Positions 43,901-52,676 of a stretch of 64,000 nt of DNA are shown piece after piece. The notes beneath the pieces were generated by a model that saw only the letters and a program-made list of their open reading frames with translations, ran no database searches and was not told the DNA's origin. The stretch is from Devosia rhodophyticola. GTDB taxonomy: Bacteria > Pseudomonadota > Alphaproteobacteria > Rhizobiales > Devosiaceae. Each line of letters starts with the position of its first letter. Positions within the stretch are counted from its first letter, which is position 1. The translations under genes were made by a program, and so were the position numbers. The stretch lies in the NCBI RefSeq assembly GCF_028816475.1, contig NZ_CP118247.1, positions 248,001 to 312,000 on the forward strand, read 5' to 3'.

Positions 43901-44284
43901 ATGGACCAACAATTTGAAATTCGCCTGGAAGATTTTCCTACCAACCGGTTGCGGCAGGAAATTCTCACTGCGTTAGACAGCAGGCACGATCTGAGCGGCG
44001 TAACGCTTGCGCCCCAACGAACGACCGACGCCGCGACGTCAGCACTGGCCGATCCGTCAATCGTCATCGCTATGATTAGCGGTGGAACCACGGTCTTGGC
44101 AGCTCTCATGCCGCTCATTGTGGGCATATTTGTGAGGAAGTCGGACACGCCAAGTCCGGTGGTCATCGTCTTCCACGGCACCGGCGATTCGCGCGAGATT
44201 GCCTCGGAATCGATCAGCAAAGAGACCCTCGACAAATTGCAAAATGATATCGGCTCGATAGTAGGGGCCGAGATCCGCTCCTGA
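43901..44284 (+). CDS. Small membrane-anchored protein, effector-associated-component-like
   Basis: A 127-aa protein not named with certainty. It has a charged N-terminal alpha/beta part (residues 1-50, FEIRLEDFPTNRLRQEILTA), one hydrophobic span (residues ~54-78, IVIAMISGGTTVLAALMPLI) ended by RK, and a C-terminal beta strand and helix (PVVIVFHGTGDSREI…SKETLDKL). This layout resembles effector-associated constant component 1 (EACC1) proteins of bacterial conflict systems; the match is by pattern only. The ATG at 43901 has AGGA 5 bases upstream. It is 10 bases from the HExxH gene, so the two form one transcript. Confidence 0.6.
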   Translation: MDQQFEIRLEDFPTNRLRQEILTALDSRHDLSGVTLAPQRTTDAATSALADPSIVIAMISGGTTVLAALMPLIVGIFVRKSDTPSPVVIVFHGTGDSREIASESISKETLDKLQNDIGSIVGAEIRS

Positions 44285-44294
44285 GGTTGCGATC

Positions 44295-45488
44295 ATGGCC
44301 GCTCCCGTTATCGAAAGCGCCGAGGGCATCACTCTCACCACTACCGGTCTTGTGATACTGAAAGAACACCATCTTTTTGTCGAAAGGGTGCTGCGCGGCC
44401 AGTTGGCCGATCCGCCTCGCGCCTCGCGCCTCATGATGACTCTCAATCACGAGACGGTTCATTTCATTCAGTGCTTTACCGCCTCTATCCCATATAGTTT
44501 TTCACTGCATTTGCGCGAGCTCGCCTCCCAGTTCATGAAGGACTGCCGGGAAGGTCACATGTCCGCGGACCTCGCGGCCGGCTATCGCAAAAATTTTGCC
44601 TCAAGTGTAGCGCAATATGCCTCGCCATATCAGGGTCTTTCCACGTTGGATCTGCTCGAGGCCATGGCGGTTACAGAAGGCTATCGCGCGACTGTTCATA
44701 GTGATCAAAACACTGCCGCGCGCTTCCGCATTTTCCTTGAGCGTGATTTCCCGGAACCGCAGAGCGAGTACCGCAGGGCGATCGATATTGTTACGAAGTT
44801 GCTGGGGAACGAGGCGGGATACGAATTGACCCCGAGGCTCTGCTACATCGCCCTTAACGGCGATACGCCAGCAAAAAACTTCTACCACATGGTCGAGGCC
44901 TTGGCCGTGCAATCAGGCGGCGATGTCGCAAAGATGACCGCGTGCGATCTGCTTGACCGCTTCGGCATGACGCTTGGGGGGGCCCTTCTGGCGCAATTTC
45001 AGAACGGCGTCGGCCATGCGTATTTGCATCCGGTCTTTGCACCCTTTATCGCCCACCTGAGCGATATCGGCGATCTGGCGGCCCAATATGAGTTCGCGGC
45101 AAAGCCTGGGGCGCTCATAAGACAGCGCACGCCAGAAGTAGAATCCATGAACCCGCCCCTCGTTGCGTGCAGCGGGGGTGCGGCGGTACCTCTCGGCATC
45201 GGAATGTCCTGGCCCATAGAGCAAGCGCACGATTATCTGAACGCCGCCGCCATGATCGGTGCATACCTTCGGCTGATGTCCGGCCACCTATATGCGCAGA
45301 CTTGCCAAAAGGCCGACTGCCCAATCCATCGTTCCGCCCTGTGTCATGCATGGTATGCCAAGCCACAGACTATTGACTGGACCGAATGCGCATTTCCCAA
45401 ACAGCTCGAATTGCATTTCGGCCCAGAGGCGCAGGACCTGCTTGCGTCGTTCGGACCCGATCAGGACAATGACCCGGATATGGCCTAA
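44295..45488 (+). CDS. HExxH putative zinc metallopeptidase
   Basis: A 397-aa protein with HETVH at residues 52-56 in TLNHETVHFIQCF, the gluzincin-type active-site helix, and a later LLEAMAVTEGY (Glu122 and Glu128), which could provide the third zinc ligand. A Cys/His cluster near the C-terminus (Cys337, Cys342, His345, Cys350, His351, Cys365) may bind a structural metal. No signal peptide or membrane span is seen. I do not recognise a named family. Encoded 10 bases after a small membrane protein, it may be a protease effector recruited to the membrane. Function in defence or stress is inference. Confidence 0.6.
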   Translation: MAAPVIESAEGITLTTTGLVILKEHHLFVERVLRGQLADPPRASRLMMTLNHETVHFIQCFTASIPYSFSLHLRELASQFMKDCREGHMSADLAAGYRKNFASSVAQYASPYQGLSTLDLLEAMAVTEGYRATVHSDQNTAARFRIFLERDFPEPQSEYRRAIDIVTKLLGNEAGYELTPRLCYIALNGDTPAKNFYHMVEALAVQSGGDVAKMTACDLLDRFGMTLGGALLAQFQNGVGHAYLHPVFAPFIAHLSDIGDLAAQYEFAAKPGALIRQRTPEVESMNPPLVACSGGAAVPLGIGMSWPIEQAHDYLNAAAMIGAYLRLMSGHLYAQTCQKADCPIHRSALCHAWYAKPQTIDWTECAFPKQLELHFGPEAQDLLASFGPDQDNDPDMA

Positions 45489-45607
45489 CGGGACCTGGCT
45501 GAGTCGGGGCCTGTTCAAAGAAATCGCCCTCCCCCGTTGGGACAGGCTGGCGTTGATTGGCTCGGTGGCGGTCAAAGTGAAATAGCGCCTGCCATCCACC
45601 AAGCTTG

Positions 45608-45622
45608 TTTAGCAGTGCTAAA
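45608..45622. promoter_or_regulatory. Palindrome upstream of the oligopeptide ABC operon
   Basis: A perfect dyad TTTAGCA-G-TGCTAAA (45608-45622) lies in the 267-bp gap between the HExxH gene and oppB-like gene, about 135 bp before the latter. It is followed by A's, not T's, so it is not a terminator for plus-strand transcripts. It is more likely an operator, or a terminator read in the opposite direction. Confidence 0.35.
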
Positions 45623-45755
45623 AAAATGTTGGTGGCTAGTTGATTGTCGGTGGGTTCGGTGGTCGAATGTTCTGATGAATATTCAGCGGCGTTATATTCG
45701 TTTCAGCCTTACCAAGTGCGGTGCCGTCGTGGCCGTATCGGGGATGATTTAGGCT

Positions 45756-46685
45756 ATGGCTGGCTATGTGCTGCAGCGGCTTGGACAAATGTTGCTGACG
45801 CTTCTGGCCATTGCGACACTGACATTTTTTCTCATGCATGCGATCCCCGGCGGGCCATTTGTTTCCGAGCGCATGTTGGCGCCTGAAATCGCATCGGCTC
45901 TAAATGACAAATTCGGACTGAGTGATCCGATCTGGCTGCAATATCTGAATTATCTGCGCGGCATTGTGACGTTTGATCTCGGCCCATCATTTCGATATCC
46001 GGGCGTAACCGTCAACCAAATGATCGCGGACGGGCTGCCGGTAACGTTGCGTACGGGCCTGCTGGCGGTGATATGTGTGGTGGCGCTGGGTGTTCCAATG
46101 GGCATTGTGGCGGCGCTCAATCGCAACAAATGGCCAGATACAGCGGTGATGATGCTCGCGACCATTGGCGTTGCGATCCCCTCCTATGTCATTGCCACCC
46201 TGTTGCTTTATGTTTTCGCCTTGAGACTGGGCTGGGTGCCGACTTTCGGTCTGGATGACTGGCGCGGTTATATTCTGCCGGTTCTGGCCCTGTCAGGCTT
46301 TTGGGTATCGTTTGTGGCGCGGCTGGCGCGCTCAAGCCTGCTCGAAACCTTTGAACAGGACTATATGACCACGGCGCGCGCCAAAGGATTGCGGCCGGGC
46401 CAGGTACTGTTCAAGCACGGCCTGCGCAATTCGCTCATTCCGGTAGTGACAGTCTTGGGGCCGGTGGTTGCCAATTTGGTGACCGGATCTTTCGTCATTG
46501 AACAGATTTTTGCCCTGCCCGGCATTGGCCGCCACTTCGTGCTCTCGATCACCAATCGCGATTATACCGCGATCATGGGCATTACCATTTTCTACGCGGC
46601 GCTGCTGATGGTGATGATCCTGATCGTTGATCTTCTTTATGTATGGCTGGATCCGCGCATCAAATTGCAAAAGGCTGCACAATGA
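45756..46685 (+). CDS. Peptide/oligopeptide ABC transporter permease (OppB/DppB type)
   Basis: A 309-aa inner-membrane permease with six predicted helices. It shows the OppB start YVLQRLGQMLLTLLAIATLTFFL, then PGGPF, and the EAA-type loop DYMTTARAKGLRPGQVLFKHGLRN followed by SFVIEQIFALPGIGRHFV, standard for the family. Its stop overlaps the oppC start by 4 bases (ATGA). It is the first gene of a five-gene importer operon in the order B-C-D-F-A. Confidence 0.93.
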   Translation: MAGYVLQRLGQMLLTLLAIATLTFFLMHAIPGGPFVSERMLAPEIASALNDKFGLSDPIWLQYLNYLRGIVTFDLGPSFRYPGVTVNQMIADGLPVTLRTGLLAVICVVALGVPMGIVAALNRNKWPDTAVMMLATIGVAIPSYVIATLLLYVFALRLGWVPTFGLDDWRGYILPVLALSGFWVSFVARLARSSLLETFEQDYMTTARAKGLRPGQVLFKHGLRNSLIPVVTVLGPVVANLVTGSFVIEQIFALPGIGRHFVLSITNRDYTAIMGITIFYAALLMVMILIVDLLYVWLDPRIKLQKAAQ

Positions 46686-47866
46686 CTTCGGAGCCGATTA
46701 TCGCCCCGGCCATGTGGGAAAAGCCGGATCGCAGCATCGGTGCTGCCGAAATCATCACCACGCCCAGCCTGACCTATTGGCAGGATGTCCGGCAGCGCCT
46801 TTGGGCCAACAAGCCCGCCGTTGTCAGCATCTGTTTTATTGTCGTGTTGATATTTGGGGCTGTATTCGGACCGCTCATCAGCCCATTCAGCTATTTTGAG
46901 CAAAATTTGCGGCTGTCCAATATTCCGCCGGTGTTTGAAACCTATCGGGTTTCGGATGGTGCCGGAGAAGATACGCGGTTTTTTCTGAATGCCAGCAATT
47001 TCAATCTCTATCAAATTAGCGAAGGTGGGCAGGTAGAGGGTTTGCTGCGCGGCGGGCGCAAGGACATTATCAAGAAGAGTCAGAGTTTTGAATTCGGCGC
47101 CACAGACATAGCCCTCGATTATTCCAGCCGCCCTGCCCGTCTGCTGCGGGCTGACGGCACTGAATTGCGCCCTGAGGGGTGGCAATGGAACATGACTTAT
47201 CTATTTGGCACCGACCAATTGGGCCGAGATGTTCTGGTGCGCCAGCTATATGGCGCCCGCATTTCGCTGCTGGTGGCCTTTGTCGCCACCTTGGTCAATT
47301 TCTTCATTGGCATCTTTTACGGCGGCATTGCCGGGTACATCGGTGGCAAGACCGATGCGGTCATGATGCGCATTGTTGAAATCATCTCCACCATCCCGCT
47401 GATGCTCTATGTCATCCTGCTTATGGTGGTGCTCGATAGTGGGCTTATTTCTATCGTCGTGGCCATTGGCTCGGTATTCTGGGTGGATATGGCGCGCATG
47501 GTGCGTGGCCAGATATTGACGCTCAAGCAACAGGATTATGTCGCCGCAGCGCGCACCATGGGTGCAGGTACGGGTCGGATATTGACGCGCCACCTTCTGC
47601 CAAACAGCATTGGGCCAATTCTTGTGACCCTGACGATGCTGATCCCCAGCGCCATATTCATCGAAAGTTTCATGAGCTTTATCGGGCTGGGTGTAACCCC
47701 GCCGATGGCCAGTTGGGGCACCCTGACCAGCGAGGCGGTGGAGACGATGCGCGCCTATCCTCACCAGCTATTCTTTCCCGCTGCTGCTATCAGCCTGACG
47801 ATGTTTGCCTTCAATTTCCTCGGCGATGGCCTACGCGATGCGCTTGACCCACGGATGCGCCGATGA
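46682..47866 (+). CDS. Peptide/oligopeptide ABC transporter permease (OppC/DppC type)
   Basis: A 394-aa permease, longer than the usual ~300 aa. The extra length is a periplasmic region of about 90 residues after the first helix (VFETYRVSDGAGEDTRFFLN… to …GTELRPEG), as in the OppC/YejE-like subgroup of Proteobacteria. Typical segments are LFGTDQLGRDVLVRQLYG, the EAA loop DYVAAARTMGAGTGRILTRH and SFMSFIGLGVTPPMASWG. The start at 46682 overlaps oppB; the frame is open upstream only inside that gene. The stop overlaps the ATPase start by 4 bases. Confidence 0.93.
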   Translation: MTSEPIIAPAMWEKPDRSIGAAEIITTPSLTYWQDVRQRLWANKPAVVSICFIVVLIFGAVFGPLISPFSYFEQNLRLSNIPPVFETYRVSDGAGEDTRFFLNASNFNLYQISEGGQVEGLLRGGRKDIIKKSQSFEFGATDIALDYSSRPARLLRADGTELRPEGWQWNMTYLFGTDQLGRDVLVRQLYGARISLLVAFVATLVNFFIGIFYGGIAGYIGGKTDAVMMRIVEIISTIPLMLYVILLMVVLDSGLISIVVAIGSVFWVDMARMVRGQILTLKQQDYVAAARTMGAGTGRILTRHLLPNSIGPILVTLTMLIPSAIFIESFMSFIGLGVTPPMASWGTLTSEAVETMRAYPHQLFFPAAAISLTMFAFNFLGDGLRDALDPRMRR

Positions 47867-48890
47867 GCCGCTCCCCCATTTTGTCCGTCCGTGATCTACG
47901 CACCAGCTTTTTACCCAGCGTGGTGAGGTTCAGGCTGTACGCGGGGTCAGTTTTGATGTGGCACCGGGCGAAATTCTGGGCATCGTTGGGGAAAGTGGCT
48001 CGGGAAAATCCATTACCTGCATGAGCATATTGCGGCTGCTCAAATCCAACGGGCGGATTGTTGGTGGTCAGGCGTTATTCGACGGTCAGGATCTTATGGG
48101 GCTCGACGAAAATGCCATGTCAGACCTGCGCGGCAATGACATCGGCATGATTTTTCAGGATCCGATGACCAGTCTGAACCCGACGCTATCGGTGGGCGAA
48201 CAGGTTATCGAAACCATTCTGCGCCATCGCCCCATCAGCCGAGCCGAGGCGCGCAAACGCACCATTGAACTGTTTGAACTGGTGCGCATTCCATCAGCCG
48301 CCCAGCGCATACAGTCTTTCCCGCATGAATTTTCCGGCGGCATGCGCCAGCGTGTGATGATCGCCATGGCGCTTTCATGCGACCCCAAACTATTGATCGC
48401 CGACGAACCCACAACGGCACTCGATGTGACGATCCAGCGTCAGATTTTGTTGCTGCTCAAGCAATTGCAAACCCAACTGGGCATGGCCGTTATCCTGATC
48501 ACCCACGATCTGGGCGTCATCGCCGAAGTGACCGACCGCATTGTGGTGATGTATGGGGGCATGGTCATGGAACAAGGGAGCGTTGCCGAACTGTTCGCCC
48601 GCCCGCGCCATCCCTACACACAGGGGCTTTTGGGTTCGGTGCCTGACCTGCGCGATGGTGAGCACAAGCGACTGACCCCGATTGCGGGCACACCACCCGA
48701 CATGAGTCAGCCACCAGCGGGTTGCCCGTTCGCGCCGCGCTGTGTCCACGCCATGAACCAATGCGACAACGCCATACCCCCGCTTTATGAAATGGCAGAT
48801 GCCGTTGATCAAATTGCCCGATGCTGGCTGCATCATCCTGAAGCCCCGCGCATTGCCGGCATCAACGTGACCGCCGAGGAGGTGGCATGA
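47863..48890 (+). CDS. Peptide ABC transporter ATP-binding protein (OppD type), N-terminal frameshift
   Basis: Most of an OppD ATPase is present: Walker A GESGSGKS, QDPMTSLNP Q-loop, signature FSGGMRQRVMIAMAL, Walker B LLIADEPTTALD, HDLGVIAEV and the C-terminal oligopeptide-transporter extension with the Cys residues of GCPFAPRCVHAMNQC. However, the start codon that overlaps oppC (ATG 47863, giving MSRSPILSVRDLRTSF) is in another frame. A run of five T at 47908-47912 is one base short of the FFTQRGEVQAVRGVSF continuation. Without correction, translation could only restart at GTG 47958, losing the first beta strands. This is either a sequencing error or a real inactivation. Confidence 0.85.
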
Positions 48891-49876
48891 TGATTGCCGA
48901 TGCAGAACCATTGATCTCGGTACGCCAGCTCAAGAAACATTTTTCGATGGGGGGTGGATTTTTGAGTCCGAAACGTCCATCGCTGCGAGCCGTTGATGGC
49001 GTGGACCTTGAAATCCGGCGCGGTGAAACGCTGGGGCTCGTTGGTGAAAGTGGTTGCGGCAAGTCGACATTGGCCCGCACGCTGATCCGCCTCTACGAGC
49101 CAAGTTCAGGCCAGATAGACTTTGATGGCACCGACATTGCCCGACTTGATGAGGCGCATCTGGCCCCGTTTCGTCGGCGCATGCAGATGATTTTTCAGGA
49201 TCCCTATGCGTCGCTGAACGGCCGCATGACTGTGCGCGATCTCATTGCTGAACCATTGGAAATTGCGAAAATTGGCGATGCTACGAGCCGCACGGCGCGG
49301 GTTTTTGAACTTTTGGAGCGCGTAGGGCTGAACCCGGACCATGCCACCCGTTTTGCCCATGAATTTTCCGGCGGCCAAAGGCAGCGCATTGGCATTGCCC
49401 GCGCCATTGCGCTTAGCCCTGAGCTGGTGATCTGCGACGAACCCATTTCGGCGCTCGACGTGTCGATCCAGGCCCAGGTCGTCAATATGCTGGAAGATCT
49501 GCAGGATGAGTTGGGGCTGACCTATTTGTTTATCACCCATGATTTGTCGATGGTCCGGCACATTTCTGACCGCATCGGGGTGATGTACCTGGGCAAAATT
49601 GTCGAACTTGCGCCCAACCATGCGCTCTATGCACGGCCAAGCCACCCCTATACCCGCGCCCTGTTGGCGTCCATTCCGGTTCCCGACCCCACTGTTCGAA
49701 CGGCAAGTGAACCGATGGTGGGGGAAATTCCCAGTCCCACGGCTATTCCAACGGGGTGCCGTTTCCGCACCCGCTGCCCTCTGGCATCAGACCTGTGCGC
49801 GGCCGAGGAACCAGAACTCAGAGATATTGGCGGCGGACATCTGGCCGCTTGCCACTATGCCGGTGAACCGGCGTGA
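48887..49876 (+). CDS. Peptide ABC transporter ATP-binding protein (OppF type)
   Basis: A 329-aa ATPase partnering OppD. It has Walker A GESGCGKST, MIFQDPYASLNGRMTV, signature FSGGQRQRIGIARA, Walker B LVICDEPISALD, THDLSMVRHISDRI and a C-terminal extension with RFRTRCPLASDLC. The start at 48887 overlaps the oppD stop (ATGATG). The insertion GGGFLSPKRPSLRAVDG after strand 1 is common in OppF/DppF proteins. The binding-protein gene follows 75 bp later. Confidence 0.93.
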   Translation: MMIADAEPLISVRQLKKHFSMGGGFLSPKRPSLRAVDGVDLEIRRGETLGLVGESGCGKSTLARTLIRLYEPSSGQIDFDGTDIARLDEAHLAPFRRRMQMIFQDPYASLNGRMTVRDLIAEPLEIAKIGDATSRTARVFELLERVGLNPDHATRFAHEFSGGQRQRIGIARAIALSPELVICDEPISALDVSIQAQVVNMLEDLQDELGLTYLFITHDLSMVRHISDRIGVMYLGKIVELAPNHALYARPSHPYTRALLASIPVPDPTVRTASEPMVGEIPSPTAIPTGCRFRTRCPLASDLCAAEEPELRDIGGGHLAACHYAGEPA

Positions 49877-49951
49877 TGAACGGCATTGAACAATGAGTGC
49901 CGATGATTTGAACGGGCCGGAAATAACCGCGTCCCAAAACAGGAGACAAGC

Positions 49952-51532
49952 ATGAACAAGCTATTATTGCCCCTGCTTACAGCAACATTGCTGGCCAGCA
50001 CCGGCGCGACCCTTGCGGCGGGCGAGTTGACCTATGTGGTCAATAATGAATCGGCAAAATATGACCCCGGCACCACCGCTGAAACCTTTGCCGCCCCGAT
50101 CATCGGCAACACATTTGAAGGTCTGGTTCGGTTCGACAAGGAAGGCGAGGTCATCCCCGCTTTGGCCGAAAGCTGGGAGGTCAGCGAGGATGGGTTGAAC
50201 TACACTTTCCACCTGCGCGATGCGAAGTGGTCAGACGGCAAGCCAGTAACGGCGGGCGATTTCGTTTATGCTTGGGATCGCGTTCTTGATCCCGCGACGG
50301 GCGCCATGAATTCGGCGATGCTGTATCCCATCGTGGGTGCTGAGGAGCACTATGCGGATGCCGGAAAAGGCGACATTGCCATCAGCGCCCCTGATGACAA
50401 GACGCTTACATTCACGCTCAAGGCGCGCGTCCCCTATATGATGCAGCTGTTGACCTACACGACCTTTTTCCCCGTCCGCCAGGATGTGGTTGAAGCTGAC
50501 CCGGAGGGCTGGACGCGCGATCCGGCAACGTTCATTGGCACGGGCCCGTTCCGGGTGACTGAGTTCAATGCTGGCAAGTCCGTGGTTTTTGAAAAAAACC
50601 CCAACTATTACGATGCTGACGCCGTTAGCCTCGACAAATTGACCTTTCGCCTGATCCCCGAACCCGCAACCGCTCTGGCGGCAATGGAAGCTGGACAGGT
50701 TGACGGCATTGAATCTGTCCCAGCGCCTGAAATTCCGCGTCTGTCGGTTGAAAGCGATGCCTTTATGGTGGTGCCGGCATTGGGCACAACCTATGCGTTC
50801 TTTAACCCACATCAAGCGCCACTCGACGATGTCCGCGTTCGCAAGGCGCTATCGATGGCGATTGATCGCGAGGAAATCGTTGAATTCGTCCTGCAGTCCG
50901 CAGACGTCCCTGCCATCGCTCTCGTGCCGTACGGCATCAACGTCAATGGCGAGGATTTCCGCGACGGCACCGACGATTTCGGCCTTGCAACGACGGCCCA
51001 GCCAGAAGCCGCTCAGGCCCTTCTGGCCGATGCTGGCTACCCCAACGGCGAGGGTTTCCCCGATACGGTGTTTGTCACCTATTCGTCTCCACCAATTGAA
51101 AAACTGCTCGAAGCCATTCAGCAGATGTGGAAGAAGAACCTCAATATCGACGTCAATATCCAGGCAACCGAGTGGCAGGTCTTTTATCCTGAAGTGCAAA
51201 AGGTTGAATACCAGATTGCCCAGATGGGCTGGGGTGCTGACTATCCGCACCCGATGACGTTCCTGGACAATTTCGTCACCGGTAGCCCCAACAATCTGGC
51301 TAACTGGTCCAACCCTGAATATGATGCCGCAATTGCTGCAGCCAAGGCTACCGGCGATGAGGCAGAGTCACTTGCCGAAATGCGCAAGGCCGAAGCCATC
51401 ATGATGAATGATCATGTCATTCTGCCCGAATATCATCGCAATAATTACATGATGATGAGCCCCAAGGTTCAGGGCTTTTGGCGTTCGACGCTGAACGTGC
51501 CTTATTTCCGCGATGCTTCAATCGCCGAATAA
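49952..51532 (+). CDS. Peptide ABC transporter substrate-binding protein (OppA type)
   Basis: A 526-aa family 5 extracellular solute-binding protein. The signal peptide is about 23 residues (MNKLLLPLLTATLLASTGAT, cleavage near LAA). The family signature follows: AESWEVSEDGLNYTFHLRDA, then KWSDGKPVTAGDFVYAWDRVLDP cut across residues ~88-110. The protein is of OppA/MppA size, suggesting peptides as ligands. AGGAGACA precedes the ATG. It is the last gene of the importer operon. Confidence 0.93.
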   Translation: MNKLLLPLLTATLLASTGATLAAGELTYVVNNESAKYDPGTTAETFAAPIIGNTFEGLVRFDKEGEVIPALAESWEVSEDGLNYTFHLRDAKWSDGKPVTAGDFVYAWDRVLDPATGAMNSAMLYPIVGAEEHYADAGKGDIAISAPDDKTLTFTLKARVPYMMQLLTYTTFFPVRQDVVEADPEGWTRDPATFIGTGPFRVTEFNAGKSVVFEKNPNYYDADAVSLDKLTFRLIPEPATALAAMEAGQVDGIESVPAPEIPRLSVESDAFMVVPALGTTYAFFNPHQAPLDDVRVRKALSMAIDREEIVEFVLQSADVPAIALVPYGINVNGEDFRDGTDDFGLATTAQPEAAQALLADAGYPNGEGFPDTVFVTYSSPPIEKLLEAIQQMWKKNLNIDVNIQATEWQVFYPEVQKVEYQIAQMGWGADYPHPMTFLDNFVTGSPNNLANWSNPEYDAAIAAAKATGDEAESLAEMRKAEAIMMNDHVILPEYHRNNYMMMSPKVQGFWRSTLNVPYFRDASIAE

Positions 51533-51660
51533 CCAAACGCTAGATTCTGTCGTCCTGGTGGCGGCAGAATGTGGCCTCCGTCGCATGGCCAAGATTTTGA
51601 GATGCGACGGGGACGACCTATCAGACTGCGTTAAGAAGCCGAACCTTAGAAAGAAACGAC

Positions 51661-52644
51661 ATGAGCAAGAAACTGCGTTGGGGAATTCTGGCGACCGGCG
51701 GCATTGCCCACCATTTCACCAGAGACATAGTTGCCGCAGGCCACAATGTTACCGCGGTCGGATCACGCAGCCAAGACAAGGCAAACGCGTTTGCCAAGGA
51801 GTTTGACATCGCAACGGCGCACGGCAGTTATGAAGACCTCGTGGCGGATAGCAATGTCGATGCGATCTATGTTGCAACGCCGCATCCCATGCATGTTCAC
51901 AATGCCAAACTCGCCCTTGAGGCTGGCAAACACGTTCTGATCGAGAAGCCGTTTACGATCAATGCTGGCGAGGCCGCCGAAATTGCCGAACTGGCTAAGC
52001 AAAAGAACCTGGCCGTGCTGGAAGCCATGTGGACGCGCTTCTTGCCCCACATGATAAAAATTCGGGAAATCATCGCCTCGGGTTTGTTGGGCGAGATCAC
52101 CTCACTGAATGCCGACCACACCCAGGCGCTTTCCGACGATCCTGCCCATCGCCTCAATGCGATTGAACTTGGCGGTAGTGCCCTGATGGACTTGGGTATT
52201 TATCCGATTTCCTTTATCTGGGATATTTTGGGGGAGCCGACGCTCACCCACGCTGAGGCGCGGTTTCGGTCGACCGGTGCCGACGCCCACGTCTCGGCGA
52301 TTTTTCGCCATTCGAGCGGTGCGATTTCCTCGATGCTGGCCTCCAGCGAAGTGGCTGGTCCCAACCGCGCGCAAATTCTGGGCACCAAGGCGCGCATTGA
52401 AATCGAGGGCGTCTGGTACGCACCGACATCTTTTCGGGTGGTTGCCAAAAACAAGGACGTTATCGAGGAATATCGTTCCGAGGTAACAAGCGGGGGCAAG
52501 CAATTTGAGGCCGAGGAACTTGAGCGTCTGGTCGCCGAGGGCAAAACCTCCAGTGATATTCTGCCATTGAGCGAAACAGTTGCCATCATGGAAACCCTCG
52601 ACGCGATCCGCGCCGACATCGGCTTGCGCTATCCCTGGGAATAG
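51661..52644 (+). CDS. Gfo/Idh/MocA family oxidoreductase
   Basis: A 327-aa NAD(P)-dependent dehydrogenase. The N-terminal Rossmann motif is WGILATGGIAHHFTRDI, the conserved core is YVATPHPMHVHNAKLALEAG followed by KHVLIEKPFTINAGEA (catalytic Lys in EKP), and a C-terminal alpha/beta domain holds MDLGIYPISFIWDILGEP. It resembles trans-1,2-dihydrobenzene-1,2-diol or scyllo-inositol-type dehydrogenases, but the substrate is unknown. It starts 129 bp after oppA on the same strand; a hairpin (ATTCTGTCG 51544-51552 / CGGCAGAAT 51562-51570) lies between them. Confidence 0.9.
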   Translation: MSKKLRWGILATGGIAHHFTRDIVAAGHNVTAVGSRSQDKANAFAKEFDIATAHGSYEDLVADSNVDAIYVATPHPMHVHNAKLALEAGKHVLIEKPFTINAGEAAEIAELAKQKNLAVLEAMWTRFLPHMIKIREIIASGLLGEITSLNADHTQALSDDPAHRLNAIELGGSALMDLGIYPISFIWDILGEPTLTHAEARFRSTGADAHVSAIFRHSSGAISSMLASSEVAGPNRAQILGTKARIEIEGVWYAPTSFRVVAKNKDVIEEYRSEVTSGGKQFEAEELERLVAEGKTSSDILPLSETVAIMETLDAIRADIGLRYPWE

Positions 52645-52676
52645 TGGCGTAAGATTTTCACGCTCGGCGTTGGTTG

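Noticed and set aside
43677..43901. 74-aa frame in the AT-rich gap before the HExxH pair
   Set aside because: No ribosome binding site, odd composition (Phe/Arg/Cys-rich tail) and overlap with the next start codon; treated as intergenic.
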